The notes below the pieces were generated by a model. That model had not been told where the DNA came from. It saw nothing but the letters and a program-made list of their open reading frames with translations, and searched no databases. Below are positions 1 to 10,600 of a DNA stretch of 64,000 nt, in pieces. This DNA is from [Actinomadura] parvosata subsp. kistnae. Lineage in GTDB: Bacteria; Actinomycetota; Actinomycetes; Streptosporangiales; Streptosporangiaceae. Every line of letters starts with the position of its first letter. The first letter of the stretch is position 1. The stretch spans positions 1 to 64,000 of the forward strand of contig NZ_OOHJ01000033.1 in assembly GCF_900323885.1 (NCBI RefSeq). Reading direction: 5' to 3'. Both the position numbers and the translations under genes were made by a program.

Positions 1-421
1 CCAGCTCCTGCACCAGCGCCGGGTCCACGACGGAGCCGCCCCTGGCGATGCGGCGCGCCGTGTCGACGAAGTCGGCGACGTCGGTGACGCGGCTCTTGAG
101 CAGGTAGCCGATCCCGCCGCCACCGGCGAGCAGGCGCATGGCGTGCTCGGTCTCGGCGTGCGCCGACAGGACCAGGATGCCGACGCCGGGGTGGCGCTCG
201 CGGATCTGGGCGGCGGCGCGCAGCCCTTCTACGGTGTTGGTGGGCGGCATCCGGATGTCGACGATGACGAGCTCCGGCCGCCGCTCGCGGACGAGGTCGA
301 GGAGCTGGGTGGCGTCGCCGGCCTGCCCGACGACGTTCAGGCCGGAGCGCGTCAGTAAGCTGGCCAGCCCTTCGCGCAGCAGCACGTCGTCGTCGGCGAG
401 AACCACCTGCGTATCGGTCAT
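1..421 (-). CDS. LuxR/NarL-type response regulator, C-terminus outside window
   Basis: Receiver domain of a NarL/FixJ-type response regulator. Reading leftwards from the ATG at 421 the protein opens MTDTQVVLADDDVLLREGL, with the acidic pocket (ADDD), the phosphoacceptor Asp in LVIVDIRMPP, and a later conserved Lys (GYLLKSRV). The LuxR-type DNA-binding domain would lie left of base 1. An ATG at 430 adds three residues and is possible. It is divergent from the histidine kinase that follows, its likely partner, because both belong to the HisKA_3/NarL class. Target genes are unknown. Confidence 0.9.
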   Translation of the reverse strand, partial: MTDTQVVLADDDVLLREGLASLLTRSGLNVVGQAGDATQLLDLVRERRPELVIVDIRMPPTNTVEGLRAAAQIRERHPGVGILVLSAHAETEHAMRLLAGGGGIGYLLKSRVTDVADFVDTARRIARGGSVVDPALVQEL

Positions 422-527
422 GTCACGCATTATCGGACCCGGCCGACGATCGGTACACTCCGGGCATGAAGCTGGGCGGGTCACGGCCGGCGCGGAACGG
501 GCCGCCCGCGGCCTGACCCTGCGCACG

Positions 528-1946
528 GTGATGGCGGGCGCCGTGCTCGCGCTGATCGTGGGCGGCGCGTTCGCGGTGCTGCTGGCCTCGATCGGCGACC
601 TGCGTGACGCCCGGCTGCGCGAGCAGCGCTCGGCGGAGGTCCTGACGCTGGCCAACCGGCTGGAACGGCTGATCATCGACATGGAGACGGGCCAGCGCGG
701 CTTCGCCCTCACCGGCGAGGGGAGCTTCCTGCAGCCCTGGCAGGCGGCCATCGACACCTTCCCCGGGCAGGCGAGCGCGATGGAGCGGCTGGTGGCCGGC
801 ATCCCCGCCGAGCGCGCCCTGGCCGAGAAGATCACGGCGGCGGGCGACTCGTACATCGACGACTACACCGTCCCCCTGGTGGAGGCTCTGCGCCGCGACC
901 CGGACGCGACGGGGACGCCGCGCGCGAAGGAGGGCGAGCGCCGCGATCCGGGCGCGACGGGGACGGCGCGCGCCGAGGAGGGCAAGCGCCGCGTGGACGC
1001 GCTGCGCGCGGACTTCGACGCGCTCGTGACGGCCGCGCTGGGGTCGGCGCGGGCCGAGCAGCGGCGCTCGGACGCCGCGGCCCAGCGCGCGACCGCGGTG
1101 GGGGTGGCGGGCCTGATCGCGTCGGTGGTCCTGATCGGCGCCTACTCGCACTACCTGGCCCGCGCGGTCGTCGCCCCGGTACGGCGGCTGGCCGGCGCCA
1201 CCCGGCAGCTCGCGGACGGCGACCTCCAGGCCCGCGTGCCCGAGCGCGGCGCCGGCGAGATCGGCGTGCTGCAACGCGGTTTCAACACGATGGCGGCCAC
1301 CCTGTCCCGGCAGCGGTCGGAGCTGGCCGCCTCCCGCTCCCGGATCGTCGCCTCCGCCGACCAGGCCCGCCGCCGCATCGAGCGCGACCTGCACGACGGC
1401 ATCCAGCAGCGGCTGGTCTCGCTCGTCCTGGAGGTGCGGGCCATCCAGGCGACGTCGCCGCCGGACCGTCCGGAGCTCGCCGAGCCGCTCGACCGGCTGG
1501 CCGACGCGCTCGGCGAGGCGGTGGACGAGCTGCGCGAGATCTCGCGCGGCATCCACCCGGCCATCCTCAGCGAGGCCGGGCTGGGCCCCGCGTTGAAGGC
1601 GCTGGCCCGCCGCAGCCCGGTGCCGGTCGAGCTGGACGTGGAGGTGCCCGGCCGGCTGCCGGAGCCCGTCGAGGTGGCCGCGTACTACGTGGTCTCCGAA
1701 GCGCTCACCAACACCGCCAAGCACGCCCGCGCGAGCGTGGCGACGGTGCGGGCGCGCCTGGAGGACGGGCGGTTGCGGCTGCGGGTGCGCGACGACGGCG
1801 CCGGCGGCGCCACCGCCTCCGGCTCCGGCTCGGGGCTGCTCGGGCTGGCCGACCGGGTCGAGGCGCTGGGCGGCACCGTCCGCGTGGACAGCCCGCCCGG
1901 TCAGGGCACCACCCTGGACGCCGATCTGCCCGTCACCGGGGGCTGA
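528..1946 (+). CDS. CHASE3/HAMP sensor histidine kinase (HisKA_3 type)
   Basis: Membrane sensor kinase. A first transmembrane helix (MAGAVLALIVGGAFAVLL) is followed by a CHASE3-like extracellular domain (ETGQRGFALTGE), a second helix, HAMP, a HisKA_3 dimerisation box with the phospho-His in RDLHDGIQQR, and a HATPase with EALTNTAKHA and GLLGLADRVEALGG. The start is uncertain: GTG 528 or ATG 531 is in frame, but an ATG at 466 sits 6 bases after TACACT (a leaderless -10 pattern). Its frame stops at 514-516 and would join the kinase if one base were added near 508-511. An in-frame 48 bp duplication lies in the sensor domain. Partner of the divergent response regulator. Confidence 0.9.
   Translation: MMAGAVLALIVGGAFAVLLASIGDLRDARLREQRSAEVLTLANRLERLIIDMETGQRGFALTGEGSFLQPWQAAIDTFPGQASAMERLVAGIPAERALAEKITAAGDSYIDDYTVPLVEALRRDPDATGTPRAKEGERRDPGATGTARAEEGKRRVDALRADFDALVTAALGSARAEQRRSDAAAQRATAVGVAGLIASVVLIGAYSHYLARAVVAPVRRLAGATRQLADGDLQARVPERGAGEIGVLQRGFNTMAATLSRQRSELAASRSRIVASADQARRRIERDLHDGIQQRLVSLVLEVRAIQATSPPDRPELAEPLDRLADALGEAVDELREISRGIHPAILSEAGLGPALKALARRSPVPVELDVEVPGRLPEPVEVAAYYVVSEALTNTAKHARASVATVRARLEDGRLRLRVRDDGAGGATASGSGSGLLGLADRVEALGGTVRVDSPPGQGTTLDADLPVTGG
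894..989 (+). repeat. In-frame 48 bp tandem duplication inside kinase sensor domain
   Basis: Two adjacent 48 bp units (894-941 and 942-989) encode RDPDATGTPRAKEGER and RDPGATGTARAEEGKR. They lengthen the helical extracellular part of the CHASE3-like domain by 16 residues without breaking the frame. This is one of several short in-frame duplications in the window. Confidence 0.85.
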
Positions 1947-2065
1947 CCGGGATCGGAAGATTCCAGCCAGCCGGTAGCCGGGATGGCCGCTGGCCGGGAC
2001 GACACCGCGGCGGCCGCGCAGGATCCTGATCGGGAAGCACTGAACGCTTGCGGAAGGAGCCCGCG

Positions 2066-3103
2066 ATGCACTCCCGACCTGCCGTCTCCCCCGACCTCCC
2101 GTTCGCCCGCGAGCTGACGCCGCCGCGCTCCGGCCCGAGCTGGGTGCGGATCTTCTTCGGCGGGCTCGCGTTGTGGGTGGCGACCGTGGTGGTCACGTTC
2201 GTCACCGGGAACGCCAACCTGGTGCCGACGATCATCCTGGTCGGCAGTTTCCTGGTGCCGGTCACGTTCGTCACCTTCGCCTTCCGCCGCGCCGACGAGG
2301 TGATCACCGCGCAGCGGATCTTCACCGCGTTCGTGTACGGCGGCGTGCTGGGCGTCCTCGGCGCCTCGCTGCTGGAGTCGGCGCTGCTCACGCACATGTC
2401 GAGCTGGGGCTACCTGGCCATCGGCGCGATCGAGGAGGGCGTCAAGCTGGCCGTGCTGTGGCTGCTGGCCCGACGCCTGCCCTGGTACGGCGCCCGCGAC
2501 GGCATGGTGCTCGGCGCGGCCGTGGGCTTCGGCTTCGCCGCGTTCGAGAGCGCCGGGTACGCCTTCAACGCGTTGTTCACCTCCAGCGGCCTGTCGCTGC
2601 TCGACCTCGTCGAGACGGAGGCGCTGCGGGCGGTGCTCGCCCCGGTCGGGCACGGCCTGTGGACGGCGCTGCTCGGCGGCGTGCTGTTCGCGACGGCCGC
2701 GCGCACCCGCCCGGGCCACCTCGGCACGGGCTCCCTCGGCACGGGCCACCTCGGCACTGACTACCTCAGCTCCGGCCACCCCGGCACTGGCCGCCCCCAC
2801 CTGCGGCCGAGCCGCGCGCTGCTCGGCTGGTACGCCGTGGTGGTGCTGCTGCACGCCCTGTGGGACGCCTCCCAGACCGTGGCCGTGTGGCTGACCCTGA
2901 TCCTGACCGGCACCCCGTCCCAGTGGCTGGCGATCGTCCGCCTCGGCGAGCTGCGCGGCGTCACCCAGACGCAGGTGCACCTGTTCACGGGGATGAGCTG
3001 GGGGCTGCTGGCCCTGGACGGGCTGGCCGGCCTGGCCCTGCTGCTGGCCCGGTGGGCGCGGCTGGGCAGGCGGCCGTCCAGCACCGTCGTCCGCGGCTAC
3101 TGA
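2066..3103 (+). CDS. PrsW-family intramembrane metalloprotease
   Basis: Polytopic membrane protein of the PrsW/CAAX-protease superfamily, about 345 residues. The motif EEGVKLAVLWLL (paired Glu), the downstream GMVLGAAVGFGFAAFES and a late histidine (HALWDASQ) fit the glutamate/histidine metal-site pattern. About eight hydrophobic segments are visible. The start at ATG 2066 is chosen because AAGGAG lies at 2054-2059. Family members cleave anti-sigma factors or other membrane substrates; the substrate here is unknown. A hydrophilic loop contains five 15 bp repeats. The 3' end overlaps the convergent oxidoreductase by 7 bases. Confidence 0.85.
   Translation: MHSRPAVSPDLPFARELTPPRSGPSWVRIFFGGLALWVATVVVTFVTGNANLVPTIILVGSFLVPVTFVTFAFRRADEVITAQRIFTAFVYGGVLGVLGASLLESALLTHMSSWGYLAIGAIEEGVKLAVLWLLARRLPWYGARDGMVLGAAVGFGFAAFESAGYAFNALFTSSGLSLLDLVETEALRAVLAPVGHGLWTALLGGVLFATAARTRPGHLGTGSLGTGHLGTDYLSSGHPGTGRPHLRPSRALLGWYAVVVLLHALWDASQTVAVWLTLILTGTPSQWLAIVRLGELRGVTQTQVHLFTGMSWGLLALDGLAGLALLLARWARLGRRPSSTVVRGY
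2714..2788 (+). repeat. Five in-frame 15 bp repeats (GHLGT-like) in PrsW loop
   Basis: Units at 2714, 2729, 2744, 2759 and 2774 encode GHLGT, GSLGT, GHLGT, DYLSS and GHPGT. They extend a loop between membrane helices and keep the frame. Confidence 0.85.
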
Positions 3104-4436
3104 GGGCGGACGTTGTGGTTGCCGGCGAACAGGTTGCGCGGGTCGTACCGGCGCTTGATCGCGGCCAGGCGCCGGTGGGTGGCGGCGGGGTAGACGGCGG
3201 CGACGTCGTCCTCGCCTGCGGTGGCGAGAAAGTTGGCGTAGGCGCCGCCGACGTGCGGCGCGAGCCTGGCCCACAGCGCGTCGAGCGCGGGGCGGGCGGC
3301 CTCGACGACGGGCGGCGGGCCCGCGGTGGTGGTCACGACCATCAGCTCGGCCTGCCGGTGGGCGAAGGCGGTGGCCTGCTCGGGGACGCGCGCCACCGCC
3401 CGCCGAGGCTGCGCACGGCGACGAACGGCGACCCCTGCACCGCCCCGGTCTCGGCCAGGATGCGGAGGACCGCCGGCACCTGCTCCCCGCCGGTGAACGC
3501 GCTGCGGGTCACGAGCCGCACGCCGGGCGGCGCGGCCACGCCCTCCACCAGGACGTCCCCGTACGGGCGGAGCGTCACGTCGTCGGTCAGCACCGTGCCG
3601 AGGGCGCGGATCGGGTCGATGGCCCGGGCGGCGAGGCGGGGGTCGTCGCCGTCGAAGGTGAGCTGGATCTCCACCGGCGCCTCGGCGCCGCCGGCGAACG
3701 GGTTGGCGAACGCGGCGATCGAGGTGAGCTCCTCCGGGGCGGTCCGCAGGTGGTCCGCCCAGCCGCGCAGCACGCCGGGCAGCTCGGCGGCCGGGAAGGT
3801 GATCCGGCCGTGGAACACGTCGGTGGTGGGGTGCGCGCTGAACTCGAATGCGGTGACGACGCCGAAGTTGCCGCCGCCGCCGCGCAGCGCCCACCACAGG
3901 TCGGGGTCGTGCCCGGCGTCGGCCCGCACGAGCCGGCCGTCGGCGGTGACGACCTCGGCGGCGACCAGGCTGTCCAGGGCCAGGCCGTGCTTCCTGACCT
4001 TCCAGCCGATGCCGCCGGACAACGTCAGGCCGCCGACGCCGACGCTCCTGGTGTCGCCGGAGGAGATGGCCAGGCCGTGCGGGGCCAGGGCGTCGGCGAC
4101 CGCGCCCCAGGTGGCGCCGCCGCCGATCCGCACCAGGTGACGGTCCTTGTCGACGATCTCCACGCCGGCCAGCCGGGCGAGGTCGATCACGATGCCGCCG
4201 TCGTTGGTGCCGAACCCGGCGAAGGCGTGGCCGCCGCCGCGTACCGACAGGGGCAGCCCCGACCCGGCGGCGAACCTGACCGCGGCCCGCACGTCCTCGA
4301 CACCGGCCGGGCGCAGCACGACGGCGGGGCTGCCGGAGGTCAGCATCGTGCGGGCGGCCTGCGCGTACTCCGGGGTGCCCGGCTCGATGACGTCGCCCGA
4401 GAAGTCGTGGCGAAGGGTGTCCAAAGTCGTGCTCAT
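3097..4436 (-). pseudogene. FAD-binding (BBE-type) oxidoreductase, single-base frameshift
   Basis: Berberine-bridge-like flavoprotein of the PCMH/FAD_binding_4 family, opening MSTTLDTLRHDFSGDV with the FAD-site stretch LSVRGGGHAFAGFGTNDGG. The reading frame is correct down to LGG and then shifts: the C-terminal part (AVARVPEQATAFAHRQAEL through the BBE end YDPRNLFAGNHNVRP) continues in another frame. One missing base near 3399-3402 explains this. Length with the frame restored is about 446 residues, normal for the family. Either a genuine recent lesion or a sequencing error in a G/C run. Substrate unknown. Convergent with the PrsW gene. Confidence 0.8.
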
Positions 4437-4543
4437 GACGGTCCTTCCGCTGTGCGGTGGTGTGTGCGCTTGACAGCCACGAGATGCCGACGGGCCGGTT
4501 CTTGTGACAGTGACGTGCGCCACACCACCGCGACGCGGGGTGC

Positions 4544-5377
4544 TCAACCGTGGGCGAGGGCCGTCCGGAGCTGGGCGAGCCACTCCCGGCCGAGGCGGTG
4601 GCCGTCGGGGAGCTGGTCGTCGCGGTCCCAGCGCCACGTCGTGATGATCGCCAGCATGAGCGAGCGGCAGTCGCGCAGCAGGCCCTCGTCGAGGCCCGGG
4701 TAGTGGCCGGCGACCGCTTCCGGCGCGTGCGCGAGGTCGAACTCGACCGGCCCGACGCAGCACGTCTCCAGGTCGATGAACAGCGGCCCCTCGGCGGTCG
4801 CGAGCAGGTTGCCCGGGTGCGGCTCGCCGTGCAGCGGCTGCTCGGGGGCGCCGCGCGCGGCGATGGACCGGCCGAGGTCGCGCAGCGTGCCGGCGAGCAG
4901 CTCCCGGTCCGCGTCGGGGAGCGCCGGGGTGCGGTCGCGGTCGGCCAGGAGGGCGCGGGCCTGCCCGACGCGTTCGGTGAAGTGCGGCATCGGGACGTCC
5001 ACCGCGCGCAGGCCGGCGTGCAGCCGGCGCAGCGCCTTGGCGAACTCGTCCGGCGGGATCTCGGCCGGGGTCACGGGCTCGTAGTAGGTCCACAGCGTCA
5101 CCACGAAGCCGTCGCGCTCGTAGATGCGCGGCTCGACCCGGGGGTCGAGCGCGGCCACGGGGCTGCCGGAAGCGGCCAGCCGGCCCGCCACGTCCACCTC
5201 GAACTGCGCGACCTGCTCCGCCGCGGGCGCCACCCGGGCCAGGGTGTCGCACGGCAGCAGACGCAGGGTCAGCTTGTTGGAATCCTGCAGGACGATCGCC
5301 TCGTCGGCCGCCAGACCGAGCGAGGAGGCGATCGAGCGGGCCGTGGCCGCCGCGCGCTTGAGTTCCGACGCCTGCAT
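4544..5377 (-). CDS. Aminoglycoside phosphotransferase (APH)-family kinase
   Basis: Small-molecule kinase fold of 277 residues. The catalytic-loop motif HGEPHPGNLL and the metal-binding stretch FIDLETCCVGPVEFDLAH correspond to the Brenner box and the DxD-like site of APH enzymes, though the latter reads Asp-Leu-Glu. The N-terminal lobe carries LQDSNKLTLRLL. Substrates in this broad family range from aminoglycosides to choline and homoserine, so resistance should not be assumed. Divergent from the epimerase gene at 5459, with about 80 bp between the starts. Confidence 0.8.
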   Translation of the reverse strand: MQASELKRAAATARSIASSLGLAADEAIVLQDSNKLTLRLLPCDTLARVAPAAEQVAQFEVDVAGRLAASGSPVAALDPRVEPRIYERDGFVVTLWTYYEPVTPAEIPPDEFAKALRRLHAGLRAVDVPMPHFTERVGQARALLADRDRTPALPDADRELLAGTLRDLGRSIAARGAPEQPLHGEPHPGNLLATAEGPLFIDLETCCVGPVEFDLAHAPEAVAGHYPGLDEGLLRDCRSLMLAIITTWRWDRDDQLPDGHRLGREWLAQLRTALAHG

Positions 5378-5458
5378 GGCCTCCCCTTAACGTTGTCGCC
5401 GTGCTCGCCGAGCACCGTACCAGGTGCCCGGCGGGAAGCCGCGGGTTAAGATCAACTG

Positions 5459-6466
5459 GTGACGGTTCACGACCGCAGCGCGTTCATCATCGGGGGCACC
5501 GGGCAGATCGGCCGGGCCACGGCCGCGCGGCTCGTCGCCGCCGGCTACGCGGTGACCCTCGGTCACCGCCGTCCCCTCCCGGCGGGCGAGCTGCCCGACG
5601 GGGCGACGTCCTTACAGGTGGACCGGAACGACACCGAGGCGCTGCTCGGCGCGCTCGACGGCCACGACCTGGTCGTCGACACCGTCGCCTTCACCCCCTA
5701 CCACGGCACGCAGCTCGCCCGGCTGGCCGGCCGCGTCGGCTCGCTCGTCGTCATCTCGACCGGGGCGGTCTACCAGGCGCCGGGCCTGCCGGTGCCGATC
5801 CCGGAGACGTGGCCGACCGTCGAGCGCGAGGCCCACGACTATCCGTCGGGGAAGGCGGCGCTGGAGCGCTGCCTGCTGGCCACGCCCGGCCTGCCGGTCA
5901 GCATCCTGCGCACGGGCGTGCTGCACGGGCCGCACGGCAGGTCGCTGGACCACTGGTCGTTCATCAAGCGGGCGCTCGACCGGCGGCCGTACGTCGTGCT
6001 CGCCCAGGACGGGCTGAGCCGCTTCCCCACCTCGGCCGTCGCGAACGTGGCCGAGATCGTCCACCTGTGCGCGCTGAAACCGGCGGCCCGGGTGCTGAAC
6101 GTCGCCGACGACCCGCTGACCGTCGCCGAGGTCGCCGCCCGGGTGTTCGCCGTGATGGGGCACGAGGCGGAGATCGTCACGTTCGCGGGCCCGTCGCGGC
6201 CCGACGGCCTGGGCTTCCACCCGTGGAACGTGCCGGAGCCGATCGTGTTCAGCACCGACCGGGTACGGGCCGAGCTCGGCTACCGGCCCGCCCTCTCCTA
6301 CGACGACGCGCTGCGCCAGACCATCGAGTGGGCCGTCCCCGCCGTCGAGCGGGCGCGGGCGCGCGGCGGCGGCTGGCCGGACGTCTTCCCCGATCTGGTC
6401 GCCCGCCACGGCCCCGACGTCTGGTTCCCCTACGCCGCCGAGGACGCCCACGTCGCCGGCGCGTGA
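5459..6466 (+). CDS. NAD-dependent epimerase/dehydratase family protein
   Basis: Extended-SDR protein of 335 residues starting at GTG 5459. The Rossmann motif GGTGQIGRATAARL lies at the N-terminus and an active-site-like Ser/Tyr region is visible (STGAVYQ and DYPSGK, the latter giving YxxxK). Sugar-nucleotide epimerases, isoflavone-reductase-like and lignan-modifying enzymes share this fold, so the substrate is not assignable. It ends 30 bases before the convergent P450, so it could be unrelated to the polyketide locus. Confidence 0.8.
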   Translation: MTVHDRSAFIIGGTGQIGRATAARLVAAGYAVTLGHRRPLPAGELPDGATSLQVDRNDTEALLGALDGHDLVVDTVAFTPYHGTQLARLAGRVGSLVVISTGAVYQAPGLPVPIPETWPTVEREAHDYPSGKAALERCLLATPGLPVSILRTGVLHGPHGRSLDHWSFIKRALDRRPYVVLAQDGLSRFPTSAVANVAEIVHLCALKPAARVLNVADDPLTVAEVAARVFAVMGHEAEIVTFAGPSRPDGLGFHPWNVPEPIVFSTDRVRAELGYRPALSYDDALRQTIEWAVPAVERARARGGGWPDVFPDLVARHGPDVWFPYAAEDAHVAGA

Positions 6467-6495
6467 GGCGCGTCACCGGCGGCGCGTGCGGCGGG

Positions 6496-7689
6496 TCACC
6501 AGGTGACGGGCAGCTCGTGCGGGCCGAAGAACGGGGCGTCGTGGGCGAACGGCAGCTCCTCGAACGGGACCGCCAGGCGCAGCGCCGGCAGGCGGGCCAG
6601 CAGCGTGCCGACGGCCGTCTCCAGCTCGGCGCGCGCCAGGTTGGCGCCGACGCACTGGTGCACGCCGTGGCCGAAGGCGAGGTGATGGCGGGCTTGGCGG
6701 CGGATGTCGAACGCGTCCGGGTTCTCGAACGCGCGCTCGTCCCGGTTGGCGGACGCCGCCAGCACCGTCAGACGGTCACCGGCGCGGATCCGGGCCGGGC
6801 CGACCTCCATGTCGGCGGCCGCGACCCGGTCGAAGCTGACCCAGTCCTGCACCGAGTGGAAGCGCAGCAGCTCCTCGACCGCGCCGGGCAGCAGGCCGGG
6901 GTCGGCGCGCAGCGCGGCGAGCTGCGCCGGGTGCCGCAGCAGCGTGAGCACGCCGAGGGAGATCGTGTTCGCCGGTGAGTCGTAGCCGGCGAGCAGCATG
7001 AGGAAGCCCATGTTGACCAGCTCGTCCGTGGTCAGCTCGCCGGTGGGCAGGTGCCTGGCCGCCAGCCGCCGGATCATGCCGTCGTCCGGCCGGTTGCCCG
7101 CGTCGCCGACGAGGTCGCGCAGGTAGCCGCGCACGTCCTTGGACGCCTGCGCCGCCACGCTCGGATCCATGCTCGTCACCGACAACCTGCGCAGCCGCGA
7201 CTCGAAGAAGCCGTGGTCGGCTTCCGGGACGCCGAACAGCGCGCACAGCACGCGCGCCGGGACCAGGCGCGCGTACCGGGCGACGAGGTCGGCGGGCGGG
7301 CCCGCCTCCAGCAGCTCGTCCATCGCCCTGTTGGCGATGGACTGGATGGCCGGTCGCATGGCCGCCATCGGGCGGGCGCCCAGCTCCGGGATCAGCAGCC
7401 GCCGGAACCGGCTGTGCTCCGGCGGGTCCAGGTCGACGAAGAAGCCGTCGTCGGGACGGTCGTCGTCGGGGCCGCGCGGGCGCTCGGGGCGGCCGGTGTT
7501 CGAGCTGATCCTCGGGTCGCTGAGGATCCGGCGCGCCTCGGCGTAACGGGTGACGGCCCAGACCGGAGCGCCGTTGGGCAGGGCGGCCCGCACGACCGGC
7601 GCGGTGTCGCGCATCCGCCGGTACTCGTCCGGCGGCGCGAGCGGGCAGCTCCGCTTCATGGGAAAGGTGGGCATGGGAGTCTGGGTCAT
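6496..7689 (-). CDS. Cytochrome P450 of the polyketide operon
   Basis: Soluble actinobacterial P450 of 397 residues. The I-helix reads AGYDSPANT, the ExxR motif EELLRF, and the haem loop FGHGVHQCVGANLARAELE with the ligand Cys near residue 344. It starts at ATG 7689, overlapping the PKS stop by 4 bases (ATGA), so it is the last gene of the minus-strand operon and translationally coupled to the PKS. Likely role: oxidation of the aromatic polyketide or its ester product; it needs ferredoxin partners not encoded here. Confidence 0.9.
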   Translation of the reverse strand: MTQTPMPTFPMKRSCPLAPPDEYRRMRDTAPVVRAALPNGAPVWAVTRYAEARRILSDPRISSNTGRPERPRGPDDDRPDDGFFVDLDPPEHSRFRRLLIPELGARPMAAMRPAIQSIANRAMDELLEAGPPADLVARYARLVPARVLCALFGVPEADHGFFESRLRRLSVTSMDPSVAAQASKDVRGYLRDLVGDAGNRPDDGMIRRLAARHLPTGELTTDELVNMGFLMLLAGYDSPANTISLGVLTLLRHPAQLAALRADPGLLPGAVEELLRFHSVQDWVSFDRVAAADMEVGPARIRAGDRLTVLAASANRDERAFENPDAFDIRRQARHHLAFGHGVHQCVGANLARAELETAVGTLLARLPALRLAVPFEELPFAHDAPFFGPHELPVTW

Positions 7690-10600
7690 CGCGTGGCTCC
7701 GTTCGGGGCGGACACCACCCCGGCGATGTGGTCGGCGACCGCGGCGACGGTCGGCTTCGCCCACAGCAGCGTGGCCGGGAGCGAGCACCGGAACCGCTGC
7801 TCCAGCCGCCGCCGCACGACCACCGTCATCACCGAGTCCAGGCCCTGCTCGATCAGCGGCCGGTGCGGCGACAGGTCGGCGGGGGCGAGCCGCATCTCCT
7901 TGGCGATCTGCGCGCCGACCTCCTCGATCAGGAACGTGCGCAGCCGCGCCGGATCCAGGTCGGCGAAGGACTCGGCGAGCCGGTCCCCGCCGCCGTCGCC
8001 GTTCGCCGAGGGGGCCGGTCGGTCGATCACCGGGTACCGCAGCCCCGTGAGCCAGGCGACGGCGGCGCCGGTGCCGTCGGTGATCCGCACCTGCACCGTG
8101 TCCGGTTCCTCCTGGTCGAGCCACACCTCGATGGTGACCGTTTCCGGCGGCTCACCGGTGGTGACCAGGTGCTCGACGTTCGTCACCATGCGCAGCAGCG
8201 GGTCGCCGGGGAACGCGCTGGGCGCCACCGACATGGCCGCGTCCAGGACGGGCGCCCAGGTGGCGGCGGCGCCGCAGCGGACGCGGGCGCGCAGGGCACC
8301 GTGCCCGCGCCACAGCTCCTCGACGGTCCAGCCGAACCCGGTGTCCGGCACCCCGACGGCGGCGAGCCGGCTCATGACCAGCCCGGGATCCGCCGGGGCT
8401 AGCGGCTGCGACGGGGGCGTCGGAGGTGCCGGGGGCCGGCCCTGCGCGGCGGGGATGCGGGCCGTGGTGATCACCTGCCAGGCGGCGTCGGGCTCGGCCG
8501 TGGTGCGGGCGGCCAGGCGTAGCTCGTCGCCCTGGCGTACGACCTGGATCTCGCGGCGGTCGGCGGTCAGCAGCGGGGCCGACATCGTCACGCCGGCCAG
8601 CGCCTCCGTGCCGGCGGCGGCCAGGAAGGTGACCGCGAGGACGGCGGCCGGCACGATCTCCACGCCCTCGATCGCGTGGCTGCCCGGGTAGGGCCGGAGG
8701 TGGTCGTCCAGGACGGTGCGCCACAGCCGCACGTCCGTCCCGGCGAGATCGACGTGGTCGCCGAGCAGCGTGTGCGTGCCCGGGTCGTGGCCGCGCCCGC
8801 CCGCGTCGGGCGGCGACGGCTCGCGCCAGTGCCGGCGGCGCTGCCACGGGTAGGCGGGAAGCGCGGCCGGGCCGCCGGACGGCTGCAGCCGGCGCCAGTC
8901 GACGCCGAGGCCGGCGCAGTGGGCGGCGGCGACGGCGTTCAGCAGGGACGCCTGGCCGGGACGGTTGCGGCGCAGCGACGCGCCCACGAACACGTCGTCC
9001 TCGTGGCCGGCCTCGTTCAGTGTCTCCAGGACGGAGTGGGTGACGACGGGGTGCGCGGAGATCTCGATGAACGCGCGGTAGCCGTCGGCCGCGGCGGCGG
9101 CGATCGCGCCGGCCAGCCGGACCGGGTGGCGCAGGTTGACCGCCCAGTAGGCGCCGTCGTAGGCGGGCCTCGCGCGCGGGTCGTCCAGGGCGGTCGAGTA
9201 GACGGTGAGGTCAGGGACGGCGGGGGTCAGGTCCGCCGCGGCCTCCTTCAAGTCCGCGAGGAGCGCGTCCATCTGCGGGCCGTGGAAGGCGACGTCCGAG
9301 GCGACCCGGCGGGTCGGAATGCCCTCCTCCAGCCAGGCCGCCAGCACCTCGGCCACGGCGTCCGGATCGCCCGAGACGACGGTGGAGCCGGGCGAGGACG
9401 CGATCGCGGCGACGACGCCCGGCCGGTCCGCCAGGCGGCGCTCCGCCTCGGCGAACGGCAGCCGCGCCATCGCCATCGCGCCCCGCCCCGCGACCCGGCG
9501 CAGCAGGCGGGAGCGCCGGCAGATCAGCCGGGCGCCGTCGAGGCGGCTCAGCGCGCCGGCCGTCACGGCGGCGGCGATCTCGCCGACCGAATGGCCGATC
9601 ACGGCGTGCGGGCGCACCCCGTACTCGCGCCACACCTCGACCAGGCCGAGCTGCATCGCGAAGATCATGGTCTGGACGCGACCCACCTCGGTCAGGTCTC
9701 CCCCGCTGAGCGCCTCCCTGGGCGAGAACCCGATCTCGTCGGCGAACACCGGCTCCAGCTCGTCGATGACGCGGGCGAACGCCGGCTCGGACGCCAGCAG
9801 CTCCCGCCCCATGCCGGCCCACTGCGAGCCGTGCCCGGAGAAGACGAACACCGGGCCGGGGCCGGGGTCGGCGAGGAGGCGTCCCGTGGTCACGGCGTCG
9901 TCGGGGGTGCCGGCCGCGAGCCTGCGCAGCCCCCGGGCGAGCGCGGCCTCGTCGGCCGCGGCCACCACCGCGCGGTGCGGCAGGTGGGTGCGGCGCAGCG
10001 CGAGGGTGTGCCCGAGGCTCGCCACCGGCACCTGGCCGACGACGCCGGCGAGGTCGGCCGCGCTCTGACGCAACGCCGCCCGCGACGCCCCCGACACCGG
10101 GAACAACCGCCCGGCGGGCCCTTCGACCGGCGGCACCGGCTCGGGCCCCTGCTCGATCACGATGTGCGTGACGGTCCCCCCATAACCGAAGGCCGAGACG
10201 GCGGCCCGCCGCGGCTGCGCAGCCCCGGCTCCGGTCGCGGGCCCATCCGCAGACGCGGAGCCGGCCGCGGGCTCGGAGCCGGCTGCGGGCTCGGAGCCGG
10301 CCGCGGGCTCGGGGCTGGTCGCGGACGCGAGGCCGGGCGTGGATGCGGAGGCGGCAGTCGGCTCGCGCCCGATCGCGGGCTCAGGCCCCGTAGCGCGCTC
10401 GCGCCCCGTCGCGGGCTCGGGCTCCGTCGCGGGGTCGGGCCAGGCCGTGGGCTCGGTGGTGACGCGCAGGCCGAGGGCCGGCCAGTCGATGGCCGGGTTG
10501 GGGGTGTCGAGGCGGCTGGGCGGGATCTCGCCGTGGTGCACCGCCAGGACGGCCTTGATGAGGCCGGCGATGCCGGCGGCGCCCTCCAGGTGGCCGATGT

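Noticed and set aside
138..527. N-terminal extension of the kinase frame back to base 138
   Set aside because: It is antisense to the response regulator and low in complexity; the kinase begins near 528, or at 466 with a base restored.
423..1724. 433-residue minus-strand open frame under the first histidine kinase
   Set aside because: Arg/Gly/Ala-rich antisense of a clear kinase; high G+C leaves long stop-free frames on both strands.
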